A stretch of DNA of 24,033 nt from Coprococcus sp. (GTDB taxonomy: Bacteria > Bacillota > Clostridia > Lachnospirales > Lachnospiraceae). The translations under genes and the position numbers were made by a program. The stretch spans positions 1 to 24,033 of the forward strand of contig JAEDGW010000030.1 of the NCBI GenBank assembly GCA_016297325.1, in the 5' to 3' direction. The stretch's first letter is position 1, and each line of letters opens with the position of its first letter. The notes below the pieces were generated by a model. That model saw nothing but the letters and a program-made list of their open reading frames with translations. It ran no database searches and was not told the DNA's origin. Below are positions 7,007-14,595 of the stretch, piece after piece.

Positions 7007-8827
7007 ATGAGTTTGATAAGTTTTATGCATATATCTGATGTTCTGCTTGGGAGTGTTCCTGATATGGATTATCCCTGGTCACAGGAGAGAGCGGAAGAGG
7101 TATATGATACATTTGAAAATATAATAGATTCTGCAAATGCCAGAAAAGTGGACTTCATGTTCATATCCGGAAATCTGTTTGGGCATCAGCCTGGAAAAGA
7201 TGAACTTGACAGGGTGAACAGGGCATTTTCAAGACTTGAGACGACGAGCGTGATATACGTGACGGGCAGATGTGACAGCATGTGTGAGGGCTCATTGCTT
7301 CTTGAGTATAGGTTCTGTCCGGGAGTATATGTCATGGGAAGGCCTTACAATGAGGAGCTTCCTGAGAACGATATCAGATATGCGGTAAGGGATGCCGGTG
7401 CTACTATGGCTGTTGACCATATTTATTTTCCGAATAAGAAAGTCCATTTTTATGGGATCAGTTATTTTGCAAAGAAGATGAGTTCTGTATCAGTAGAAGA
7501 TATTGAATCAGATGCCAAAACAGGAAAATCAGTTCTGCTGTTTAGCGGAGGGGCAGCCGGATGTATACCGGTTGATTTCGGCAAAATCAAAAAAACAGGA
7601 TTTGATTATATTGCCCTTGGAGGCAGACAGAGGTTTTCTGTGCAGCTGCCGGGCAAGGCGGCATATCCGGGCAGTCCTGAATCGGTGTCGGCAGCATCTG
7701 CTGGAGCACATGGATACATATATGGCACATTTGAAGATGACGGAATTTCCATAGAATTTGTACCGGCTGCAAGACGGATGTACAAGACAATAGATTATCC
7801 GGTTACAAATTATACAAAAGAACTTGATGCCCGGAGCGATATCCTTCGTATCATAGATAAGGAAGGCAGAGAGAATATTTATACTGTAAATATAGTCAGA
7901 AATGATAACTGTGAGAAGAATTTTGATATATCTGAGTGCCTTTCAAAGTTCCGTGTTCTGGCTGTAAATGGGGAGCATTTTGATAGAAGTGATTATGAGA
8001 AGTACCAGAGGGCAAACAAAAATAATCTGTTTGGGAGTCTTATAGAACGAATGTATTCGGCAGATCTGGAACACAGGGAAGGTGTAAAACTGGCGGTTGA
8101 CAGTATGATAGATGCATCAGGCATATATATGCATAGCAGTTATAAGATGGGCGAAGATATGTTTGATAATACCAGACGGCAGGTGCTTACGATATTGTCT
8201 GCACAAAAAGGGGCGTATGAGAAGGACTCTGATATAATCTCATATGAAGATACCAGGAGAAAATATGAAGTCAGCCCCGATGTTCTTGAGGAACTTAACA
8301 GTACCTGGGCCAGTGAGAGGGGAGTGGAACTTCAGATAAAGACACTTCGCAACAGATTGGCTGAGCTTCCCAGACAAAACAGAAGAAAAAAGATGCGTAC
8401 AATATTCAGAACTGTGCTTGTGCCATTGATGCTGGCAGGTATTGTAGCGGTTTTGGTGCTTGCAGCTGTGGCTGGTAAAAACAGTGGGTATGCGGTTGGC
8501 GGTGCGCTTGGAAAAATTGTTTTTGTACTGATCCTGGTTACGGCGCTGCTGTATTATGCCGGGTATGAGATTTTCAGACATATGACTGGTATCAGACATC
8601 ACTCTGATGGCACACAGGAGACGGACTCGGAGATCCTTATAAATGATTTGAAGGTTCTGGAGGATAAAAGGGAAGAACTGCATAAAAAGAGAGTAAGCCT
8701 TCAGACAAAAAATGGGTATAAAGAAAGCCTGCATGATAGTCTCAGCAGGCAGAGTGCAATTATAAAAGAAAAAATGTATTACATGGATTTATTGAATATT
8801 GCGGTAGAAACACTTGAAAAATATTGA
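7007..8827 (+). CDS. Membrane-anchored, degenerate SbcD/Mre11 (YhaO)-like protein
   Basis: A 606-residue protein. Residues 1-265 follow the SbcD/YhaO calcineurin-like phosphoesterase fold: HISD (8-11), FISGNLF (52-58), VTGRCDS (85-91), then DYIALGGRQRF (200-210) and AYPGSPESVSAASAG (219-233). Each matches a family block, but metal ligands are lost: the DxH histidine is L13, the GDxxD aspartate is N56, GNHD has become GRCD (87-90), and the GHxH pair is GGRQ (205-208). Only D11 persists. After a helical region come two hydrophobic helices (about 467-489 and 499-522) and a charged coiled-coil tail (about 540-605), which SbcD and YhaO lack. It has no Walker motifs and no SbcC/YhaN partner nearby. 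The start follows TTGGAG. It is likely a non-enzymatic membrane protein; fold assignment is strong, role unknown. Confidence 0.75.
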   Translation: MSLISFMHISDVLLGSVPDMDYPWSQERAEEVYDTFENIIDSANARKVDFMFISGNLFGHQPGKDELDRVNRAFSRLETTSVIYVTGRCDSMCEGSLLLEYRFCPGVYVMGRPYNEELPENDIRYAVRDAGATMAVDHIYFPNKKVHFYGISYFAKKMSSVSVEDIESDAKTGKSVLLFSGGAAGCIPVDFGKIKKTGFDYIALGGRQRFSVQLPGKAAYPGSPESVSAASAGAHGYIYGTFEDDGISIEFVPAARRMYKTIDYPVTNYTKELDARSDILRIIDKEGRENIYTVNIVRNDNCEKNFDISECLSKFRVLAVNGEHFDRSDYEKYQRANKNNLFGSLIERMYSADLEHREGVKLAVDSMIDASGIYMHSSYKMGEDMFDNTRRQVLTILSAQKGAYEKDSDIISYEDTRRKYEVSPDVLEELNSTWASERGVELQIKTLRNRLAELPRQNRRKKMRTIFRTVLVPLMLAGIVAVLVLAAVAGKNSGYAVGGALGKIVFVLILVTALLYYAGYEIFRHMTGIRHHSDGTQETDSEILINDLKVLEDKREELHKKRVSLQTKNGYKESLHDSLSRQSAIIKEKMYYMDLLNIAVETLEKY

Positions 8828-8843
8828 TGATGTCAATGTTTTT
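8817..8843. terminator. Short bidirectional terminator overlapping both stop codons
   Basis: AAAAATATTGA (8817-8827) pairs with TCAATGTTTTT (8833-8843), 11 pairs with one G-U, around a 5-base loop. It supplies a T-run on both strands. The plus-strand stop TGA (8825-8827) and minus-strand stop (8833-8835) both lie in the stem. The GC content is low, so termination strength is uncertain. Confidence 0.5.
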
Positions 8844-9792
8844 CTGAAATACTGCCATTATATTCTGTCTGTTCTGCTTTCACCAGATGTTTTTCGTTCT
8901 TGAAAGTGAGAATTGCGACGGTTTCTATTGATCCAAGTATAAGCAGAAAACCACAGATATCCATTGCGGTGAATGTGGTTCCGAGAAATATCCATGTGAG
9001 CAGAGCACTGGAGATCGGTTCAACTGTCACGAACAGGCTGGCCTTTACACTTCCAAGAATGCTGATTCCGATACCATATATGGTGAATGGGATAAGTGAT
9101 CCAAATGTGGCAACGGCCATGGCGGCAATCCATATCCGTGGCTGCATGTGCGGAATGGAGAATGTCCGTGTAATGATAGCGAGAATGATCGATGCTGCAA
9201 GCGAGCCCCATCCGATTACGTTTATAAGGCCGTAGCTGTTGTAAAGTTTTTGAGGATACAGGCAGTATATAGTGAAACATACCGCAGAGCCAAGCCCCCA
9301 TATAAGCGCCGGCTTAGAAACTGCAAGGGAGTCGAAACTGCCGTGTGTTGCTATGAGAAATATTCCGACAAAGGCGCAGACTACGGATACGGCCTCATAT
9401 AAATGCGGCTTTTTGTGCATAACAACTGTTGTAAATAGAAGGATCATGATAATGTATGTAAACTGTATTACGGTTCCGGTTGCCGCATTGGAATGTTCAA
9501 TTGAGGCAAAATAAGTGAATTGTACGCCCATGATGCCTGCAACTGAAAAGAATAGAAGAGAGCATATAGATTTAGGCCTTGACCATATAGTCAAGGCCTT
9601 TTTGTCACGCTTAACAGCGCTGATAAACAGTAGGACAACTCCAGATACAAACTGTCTTATTATTGATAATTGAACAGCATTTATATTGGATGACTGGAAT
9701 ATATATTGACCCAGAACACCGCTGATTCCCCACATGATTCCGCAGGATAGTACAAGAGCAATACCAAATTTCTGTGAACGAGTGTTGATCAT
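8833..9792 (-). CDS. EamA/DMT family transporter
   Basis: A 319-residue inner-membrane transporter of the drug/metabolite (EamA, RhaT/RarD-like) superfamily, usually exporters of amino acids, nucleobases or other metabolites. Ten hydrophobic helices fall into two tandem EamA repeats, about residues 7-140 and 155-290. The first helix has GIMWGISGVLGQYIF and the second repeat has the SLIPFTIYGIGISILGSVKA and EPISSALL blocks typical of the family. The start at 9792 is preferred because GAGG lies nine bases before it; the ATG at 9807 overlaps that site. Its own promoter lies at 9826-9854, so it need not be part of the cotJ transcript upstream. Substrate is not predictable. Confidence 0.9.
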   Translation of the reverse strand: MINTRSQKFGIALVLSCGIMWGISGVLGQYIFQSSNINAVQLSIIRQFVSGVVLLFISAVKRDKKALTIWSRPKSICSLLFFSVAGIMGVQFTYFASIEHSNAATGTVIQFTYIIMILLFTTVVMHKKPHLYEAVSVVCAFVGIFLIATHGSFDSLAVSKPALIWGLGSAVCFTIYCLYPQKLYNSYGLINVIGWGSLAASIILAIITRTFSIPHMQPRIWIAAMAVATFGSLIPFTIYGIGISILGSVKASLFVTVEPISSALLTWIFLGTTFTAMDICGFLLILGSIETVAILTFKNEKHLVKAEQTEYNGSISEKH

Positions 9793-9825
9793 AGTGTTAT
9801 ACCTCATCTTCTGTAAATTGACCTC

Positions 9826-9854
9826 ATTTTAGCATTTGACTTTGCATATTTCAA
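9826..9854 (-). promoter_or_regulatory. Promoter of the EamA transporter gene
   Basis: On the minus strand TTGAAA (9854-9849), 17 bases, TAAAAT (9831-9826). The -35 overlaps the last codons of cotJC. Confidence 0.7.
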
Positions 9855-10474
9855 GATTTCTTTACGCACGGAGCCTTTGTGTCAAACGACGGGTTAAATG
9901 CGTAGAAATTCTTGGAATCAAGATCTTCCTTCACTGATTCCAGACACTCTCCAAATCTCTGGAAGTGTACGATCTCCCTTGCGCGCAGGAACTTGATAGG
10001 CTCATACACGTCAGGATGATCCTTGCATAGACGGAGGATATTGTCGTAGGTTGAGCGGGCTTTCTGCTCCGCTGCCATATCTTCAAAAAGGTCGGTTATG
10101 ACATCACCCTTGCACTGGAATTCGCATGCGTTAAATGGGATTCCGCCGGCGGCCTGAGGCCATATGCCTATTGTGTGATCGATATAGTATTTGTCAAATC
10201 CTGATGCCTTAATCTCCTCAATGCTGAGATCTCTGGTGAGCTGGTAGATGATGGTTGCAACGATCTCCAGATGGGCGAGCTCCTCAGTTCCGATGTCGGT
10301 AAGCGCCGCCTTAACCTTCTTGCCGGGCATGGAATATCTCTGTGACAGATATCTCATGGATGCGCCCATTTCGCCGTCAGGACCGCCGTACTGGCTGATG
10401 ATGTCCTGCGCAAGTTTGGCGTTGGTTTCCTTGATGTTTACCGGAAATTGCAGTCTTTTTTCGTAAACCCACAT
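9851..10474 (-). CDS. cotJC: Spore coat protein CotJC (manganese-catalase family)
   Basis: A 207-residue ferritin-like four-helix protein of the Mn-catalase family, deposited in the spore coat and thought to remove hydrogen peroxide. The dinuclear metal ligands appear intact: E35 (GEMGAS), E65-x2-H68 (EELAHLE), E136 (AAEQKAR) and E167-x2-H170 (REIVHF). Length and the N-terminal MWVYEKRLQFPVNI are typical of CotJC. Its ATG overlaps the cotJB stop by one base (TAATG), so translation is coupled. It is the last gene of cotJABC, made in the mother cell during sporulation in Bacillus and Clostridia. Confidence 0.95.
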   Translation of the reverse strand: MWVYEKRLQFPVNIKETNAKLAQDIISQYGGPDGEMGASMRYLSQRYSMPGKKVKAALTDIGTEELAHLEIVATIIYQLTRDLSIEEIKASGFDKYYIDHTIGIWPQAAGGIPFNACEFQCKGDVITDLFEDMAAEQKARSTYDNILRLCKDHPDVYEPIKFLRAREIVHFQRFGECLESVKEDLDSKNFYAFNPSFDTKAPCVKKS

Positions 10475-10737
10475 TAGCAGTTACACTCCCCTTCCCATGG
10501 CCATGGGTCGTTGACCCATGAAAAATAATTATTGTCATTTACCTGATATTTGTTCAGTGGTCCATACATATTCGTATAGTCCTTCACGGCCTGCTGTCGC
10601 ATATTCTGATAGTTTTCATAACTTGCCAGAGCCTGTTTACATGCAGGGTGAAGATCGAGATACAGAGCGATGTCGTCCATCGCAAATGAAACTTCGGTTA
10701 TAAAGCGCATAAGCTGTTTCTTGTTCATTTTATTCAT
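10474..10737 (-). CDS. cotJB: Spore coat protein CotJB
   Basis: An 87-residue CotJB. It begins MNKMNKKQLMRFITEVSFAM and contains the family's DDIALYLDLHPACKQAL and a Tyr/Trp-rich C-terminus ending NYFSWVNDPWPWEGECNC (written 70-87). The start at 10737 follows AGGGGGAAACAGTG; it overlaps the cotJA stop by one base (TGATG). CotJB is needed with CotJA for CotJC to assemble into the coat in B. subtilis. Its biochemical role is unknown. Confidence 0.93.
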   Translation of the reverse strand: MNKMNKKQLMRFITEVSFAMDDIALYLDLHPACKQALASYENYQNMRQQAVKDYTNMYGPLNKYQVNDNNYFSWVNDPWPWEGECNC

Positions 10738-11012
10738 CACTGTTTCCCCCTTACTCCGCAGAATATGAGATTGAGTTCCTTGAACATAGTTCCCTCCATA
10801 AGACCACATTTGGCATCGTACAGATTGTCAAATGGCTGTTCGGGTATATATGCCATGCCGACAGGACGGCTGTTTGTAGAATTGGAACGGGACTTCATGT
10901 CAGTCCCCGATTGCTGGGCAGGTCTGGACTGCGGTGCATACTTAACTGTTGCGCCCTGGTTGTAGTAACAACGGTTCTGGACGTTTCTGTTGCAGTTTCT
11001 GCTTGAATCCAT
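10737..11012 (-). CDS. cotJA: Spore coat associated protein CotJA
   Basis: A 91-residue protein whose C-terminal half (about 52-91) is the CotJA domain, recognisable by GMAYIPEQPFDNLYD and LMEGTMFKELNLIFCG. The N-terminal half is a low-complexity Asn/Arg/Ser/Gln stretch with three cysteines, as coat proteins often have. The start at 11012 is chosen because GGAGG (11025-11021) lies eight bases upstream. That ribosome site is the 3' arm of the tex terminator and the spacer is its T-run, which is striking. It is the first gene of the cotJABC operon. Confidence 0.92.
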   Translation of the reverse strand: MDSSRNCNRNVQNRCYYNQGATVKYAPQSRPAQQSGTDMKSRSNSTNSRPVGMAYIPEQPFDNLYDAKCGLMEGTMFKELNLIFCGVRGKQ

Positions 11013-11013
11013 G

Positions 11014-11062
11014 AAAAAAGCCTCCATACATAAGTTTCTCATAATAAACTATGCAGGAGGCT
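11014..11062 (-). terminator. tex terminator, with its 3' arm forming the cotJA ribosome site
   Basis: On the minus strand AGCCTCC-T-GCATA (11062-11050) pairs with TATGTAT-GGAGGCT (11032-11019), then six T (11019-11014). It starts 16 bases after the tex stop. GGAGG in the 3' arm is the cotJA Shine-Dalgarno site. Confidence 0.7.
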
Positions 11063-11071
11063 CTGTTTTGT
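11045..11071 (-). promoter_or_regulatory. Candidate mother-cell (SigK/SigE-type) promoter for cotJABC
   Basis: On the minus strand AC (11071-11070), 16 bases, CATAGTTTA (11053-11045) fits the SigK pattern AC-N16/17-CATAnnnTA exactly and SigE's -10 partly. The start would be near 11038, inside the terminator loop, so the transcript would lack the 5' arm and leave the ribosome site free. In B. subtilis the operon uses SigE. This is pattern matching only. Confidence 0.45.
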
Positions 11072-11078
11072 TACCGGA

Positions 11079-13223
11079 TCAGATACCCTTCATTGATAAC
11101 TGTATTCGGTTTTTCTTGAGGTCTACGCTCAGGACTTTTACCTGAACTATGTCTCCAACGCTGACAACGTCGAGAGGATGTTTTATGTAACGGTCGGACA
11201 TCTCCGATATATGGACAAGACCATCCTGGTGGACTCCTATGTCGACAAATGCGCCGAAGTCGATGACATTGCGCACTGTACCTTTGAGGATCATGCCCTC
11301 TGATAGATCTTTCATGTCAAGGACGTCACCGCGCAGGATCGGCTTAGGCATCTCGTCACGGGGATCTCTGGCTGGTTTTTCAAGCTCCCGGATGATATCG
11401 TTCAATGTGACGGTACCTGTTCCAAGCTTTTCTGCCAGTTCCTTTATATTCTTTATGGATTTAGATATACCTGCCAGACGGCCACTTGAGATGTCGTCCG
11501 TGGTGTATCCCACACTTTCAAGCAGTTTTGCGGCGATATCATAGCTCTCAGGGTGGACTGAGGTTGCATCAAGCGGATTGGAACCTCCGCTGATCCTCAT
11601 AAATCCTGCACACTGCTCGTAGGCCTTTGGACCAAGTTTTGCAACCTTGAGCAGCTCCTTTCTTGTATTGAAGCGGCCGTTTGTCTCTCTATAGTCCACA
11701 ATATTTTTCGCAAGTGTCTTGTTGATTCCGGATATGTGCTCCATAAGCGGCGCTGATGCTGTGTTCAGATCTACGCCGACCTTATTTACCGAGTCTTCGA
11801 CAACGGCGTCTAAGGCTTCTGTGAGCTTTTTCTGATTCATATCATGCTGATACTGGCCGACACCGATGGCCTTTGGATCTATCTTAACAAGCTCTGCAAG
11901 AGGATCCTGAACTCTTCTTGCGATGGATGCAGCGCTTCGCTGACCCACGTCAAAATTAGGAAATTCCTCTGTTGCAAGTTTACTTGCGGAGTACACTGAT
12001 GCTCCGGCTTCGTTTGTGATGACATACTGTACAGGTGTGTCAAGTTCGCTTATCAGCTCGGCTATGACCATCTCAGATTCTCTCGATGCTGTGCCGTTTC
12101 CAACTGAGATAAGGGTGATGCCGTACTTCTTTATGAGTGCCTTAACAGTTTTCTTTGCCTCAGCAACCTTCTTTTGTGGGGCAGTAGGGAAGATGACCAC
12201 TGTATCGAGTACCTTTCCTGTAGGATCTACGACTGCAAGTTTACAGCCTGTTCTGAATGCCGGATCCCATCCGAGAACGGTCTGTCCGGCGATCGGAGGC
12301 TGCATGAGGAGCTGCTGGAGATTTGATGCAAATACTTTGATGGCTCCGTCCTCGGCGTTTTCCGTCAGGTAACTGCGGATCTCCCTCTCTATGGCGGGAG
12401 CTATCAGTCTTGAGTAACTGTCGGCTATGGTATCTGAGAGTATTTTTGATGCCTCAGGATTATTTCCGGTGATTGTCTTTTTTTCGAGATAGGAGATTAT
12501 CTCGTCCACAGGTGCATCTATCTTAACTGTGATAAATTTTTCCTTCTCACCTCTGTTTATGGCGAGAGTCCTGTAGCCGGTCATCTTGGATACAGGTGCT
12601 GAGAAATCGTAATACATCTCATATACGGACTCTGCTTCCTGATCCTTTGCCGCAGTTATCACGGTTCCCTTTTTGAGAGTGAGTTCTCTGATGGCGGTTC
12701 TGTAATCTGCGGTGTCTGAAATGTTCTCGGCTATTATGTCCATTGCACCTGATATGGCTTCGTCTGCAGATGCCACGCCTTTTTCATCTGATATATATTT
12801 TTCTGCTTCCTTTGCAATATCACTGCCCGGCATCTGAAGAGAGATGATGTTTGCGAGCCCTTCAAGTCCCTTTGCCTGTGCGATGGTTGCCCTGGTTTTT
12901 CTCTTAGGTCTGTAAGGTCTGTACAGGTCGTCGACCAGAACCATTGTCTCAGCTGCTTCGATCTCTTTTTTCAGTTCCGCGGTGAGCTTGCCCTGCTCGT
13001 CTATGCTGGCTATAACCTGAGCTTTTTTGTCTTCAAGATTTCTCAGGTATGTAAGTCTTTCGTGGAGAAGCCTGAGCTGTTCGTCGTTGAGCGAACCGGT
13101 GGCTTCTTTTCTATAACGTGCAATAAAAGGAATGGTGTTGCCCTCGTCTATGAGCTTTACCGCTGCCTCTACCTGATTGCTGCGGCAGCCTACTTCCTGT
13201 GCGATCTTTTTAATAATATCCAT
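11079..13223 (-). CDS. tex: Tex family S1 RNA-binding transcription accessory protein
   Basis: A 714-residue Tex protein (B. subtilis YdcI-like), a cytosolic nucleic-acid-binding factor that associates with transcribing RNA polymerase in bacteria. Domains in order: N-terminal helical region with IPFIARYRKEATGSLND (31-47) and VLVDDLYRPYRPKRKTRA (95-112); a YqgF/RNase H-like domain at about 315-440, beginning GWDPAFRTGCK; helix-hairpin-helix repeats at about 485-560 after VGQYQHDM; and a C-terminal S1 domain at 641-712 (GTVRNVIDFGAFVDIG). Length is normal. AAGGAG lies eight bases before ATG. It is transcribed from its own promoter and ends in a terminator 16 bases after the stop. Confidence 0.96.
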   Translation of the reverse strand: MDIIKKIAQEVGCRSNQVEAAVKLIDEGNTIPFIARYRKEATGSLNDEQLRLLHERLTYLRNLEDKKAQVIASIDEQGKLTAELKKEIEAAETMVLVDDLYRPYRPKRKTRATIAQAKGLEGLANIISLQMPGSDIAKEAEKYISDEKGVASADEAISGAMDIIAENISDTADYRTAIRELTLKKGTVITAAKDQEAESVYEMYYDFSAPVSKMTGYRTLAINRGEKEKFITVKIDAPVDEIISYLEKKTITGNNPEASKILSDTIADSYSRLIAPAIEREIRSYLTENAEDGAIKVFASNLQQLLMQPPIAGQTVLGWDPAFRTGCKLAVVDPTGKVLDTVVIFPTAPQKKVAEAKKTVKALIKKYGITLISVGNGTASRESEMVIAELISELDTPVQYVITNEAGASVYSASKLATEEFPNFDVGQRSAASIARRVQDPLAELVKIDPKAIGVGQYQHDMNQKKLTEALDAVVEDSVNKVGVDLNTASAPLMEHISGINKTLAKNIVDYRETNGRFNTRKELLKVAKLGPKAYEQCAGFMRISGGSNPLDATSVHPESYDIAAKLLESVGYTTDDISSGRLAGISKSIKNIKELAEKLGTGTVTLNDIIRELEKPARDPRDEMPKPILRGDVLDMKDLSEGMILKGTVRNVIDFGAFVDIGVHQDGLVHISEMSDRYIKHPLDVVSVGDIVQVKVLSVDLKKNRIQLSMKGI

Positions 13224-13275
13224 TTTGTAACTCCTTGTAAAAATTTAGTGCGGTTTTTGCCGTGCACATTTGTTA

Positions 13276-13304
13276 AGTATATAAAAAATACATGGATTAT
13301 TCAA
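13276..13304 (-). promoter_or_regulatory. tex promoter
   Basis: On the minus strand TTGAAT (13304-13299), 17 bases, TATACT (13281-13276); the start is about 45 bases before the tex ATG. It is divergent from the HD-domain gene promoter at 13313-13321. Confidence 0.75.
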
Positions 13305-13312
13305 GGCTGCTA

Positions 13313-13321
13313 TGTTATACT
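13313..13321 (+). promoter_or_regulatory. Extended -10 promoter for the HD-domain gene
   Basis: TGTTATACT is a TGn-extended -10 placed 35 bases before ATG 13357. No good -35 is seen, which is tolerated in extended -10 promoters. Confidence 0.5.
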
Positions 13322-13356
13322 TTTAGCAGTTTGGGAACGACTGAAAGGGATAAAAG

Positions 13357-13920
13357 ATGACAGACAGAATTCACAAGGCTATGGACATGGCAAAACACTA
13401 TCATGCCGGGCAGATGCGCCGTGGACATGATGGACAGGTCTCTTATTATGAAGAACATATACTAGGCGTATATGGGATATTGAAGGATGAGTGTCATATT
13501 GATGACGAGGAAGTTCTGATCATTGCGCTGCTCCACGATACAGTGGAGGATACGGCGTGTACTCTTGATGACATAGAGGCTGGATTTGGCGAGGGTATCA
13601 GGAGAGAAGTAGATCTTCTGACACGTGTTGATGGAGAGCCGTTTTCTGTATATTCAAGAAGACTCTTTACCCATGCGTCGTACAGAACGGTACTTGTCAA
13701 GCTGGCTGACAGACTTCACAATCTCAGGACGATCGTGTATATGCCGGATAAGAGGTGGATACAGAAGAAAGTGAACCAGTCCTATACCGATATACTCAAT
13801 CCGCTTCCTGAAACCATGAAGCATATTGACGGTAGATATAATGCCGAGATATATAAGCTGGCAGATATGATAGAAGACCAGATACTTGAGGTTCAGACTG
13901 TGCTGAATCTCAGGCACTGA
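13357..13920 (+). CDS. Stand-alone HD hydrolase of the RelA/SpoT (small alarmone hydrolase) type
   Basis: A 187-residue cytosolic HD-domain protein matching the hydrolase half of RelA/SpoT enzymes, which removes pyrophosphate from (p)ppGpp. The expected residues are all present: H34 (EEHILGV), H60-D61 with E64-D65 (LLHDTVEDT), and D118-x3-N122 (LADRLHNLRT). FTHASYRTVLVKLADRL is also the typical SpoT block. There is no synthetase, TGS or ACT domain, so it resembles MESH1-like small alarmone hydrolases. The start follows AAAGGG and ATAAAAG. It is transcribed alone, divergent from tex. Alternatives are hydrolysis of other nucleotides. The HD assignment is firm; alarmone specificity is likely, not proven. 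Confidence 0.87.
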   Translation: MTDRIHKAMDMAKHYHAGQMRRGHDGQVSYYEEHILGVYGILKDECHIDDEEVLIIALLHDTVEDTACTLDDIEAGFGEGIRREVDLLTRVDGEPFSVYSRRLFTHASYRTVLVKLADRLHNLRTIVYMPDKRWIQKKVNQSYTDILNPLPETMKHIDGRYNAEIYKLADMIEDQILEVQTVLNLRH

Positions 13921-13953
13921 TGACTTTTATGGCACATTGACAGAGTGCTTTAT

Positions 13954-14562
13954 TTAATAGAATATTCTGGTTTCGTCTATGATGTCGTAATGTCCATCCG
14001 AAAGATTTAATATTATAACGTTGCAGTTCTGCTGGAGCCCGCCTGTCCAGAAGTCAGCCATATCGTGTTTCTTCACATGCATCATCATGGCTTTGTTTAT
14101 GGCGCCGTGGGCGACTATCATCACTCTGGAGTATTTGTTTTCCAGAGGCTCAATATATTCAGTCATGAATTTTGCAGCCCGCCTGCACAGTTCTTCAAAT
14201 GATTCGCCGTGGCTTGTCGGTTTGTAAAGCTGTGGCTGCTTGAAGAAGTATTTGAAATCCTGACCTCCGTCTTTGAGAAGTTCGGACATATTCTGACCTT
14301 CCCAGTCTCCGAAACACATCTCCTTTATCAGGTCGTTTTTTATTATTGGAATGTCTCTATCCCCGACTATAAGCTGTGCAGTCTCATAAGCCCTTTTAAG
14401 GGGGCTGGAATAAACGACATCAAAATGTGTGTCTGCCAGATTCTCGCCTGTTATCCGGGCAAGTTTTCTTCCGTTTTCATTCAGTTCGATATCAGTTCTG
14501 CCCTGAAGCAGTTTCTTTTCATTCCACACGGTTTCGCCGTGTCTTACAATATAGATCTCCAT
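13954..14562 (-). CDS. Histidine phosphatase (phosphoglycerate mutase-like) family protein
   Basis: A 202-residue cytosolic histidine phosphatase. R7-H8-G9 (IVRHGET) supplies the phosphohistidine. R57 in SSPLKRAYETA, E81, and H152 in VAHG complete the catalytic set. The GRTDIELNENGR (21-32) and FGDWEGQ (84-90) blocks fit the broad cofactor-dependent mutase/alpha-ribazole phosphatase/phosphatase PhoE group. Family names are commonly assigned without evidence of substrate, so none is offered. The ribosome site GGAGG is twelve bases from ATG, slightly long. It follows ung by 33 bases on the same strand, so both probably share one transcript. Confidence 0.9.
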   Translation of the reverse strand: MEIYIVRHGETVWNEKKLLQGRTDIELNENGRKLARITGENLADTHFDVVYSSPLKRAYETAQLIVGDRDIPIIKNDLIKEMCFGDWEGQNMSELLKDGGQDFKYFFKQPQLYKPTSHGESFEELCRRAAKFMTEYIEPLENKYSRVMIVAHGAINKAMMMHVKKHDMADFWTGGLQQNCNVIILNLSDGHYDIIDETRIFY

Positions 14563-14595
14563 GGTATGCGCTTACCTCCAAAACATCGCCTTTTA

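Noticed and set aside
13914..13948. Weak GCACT/AGTGC hairpin with T-run after the HD gene as a terminator
   Set aside because: Only five pairs across a 25-base loop; not convincing, although some terminator is expected between these convergent genes.
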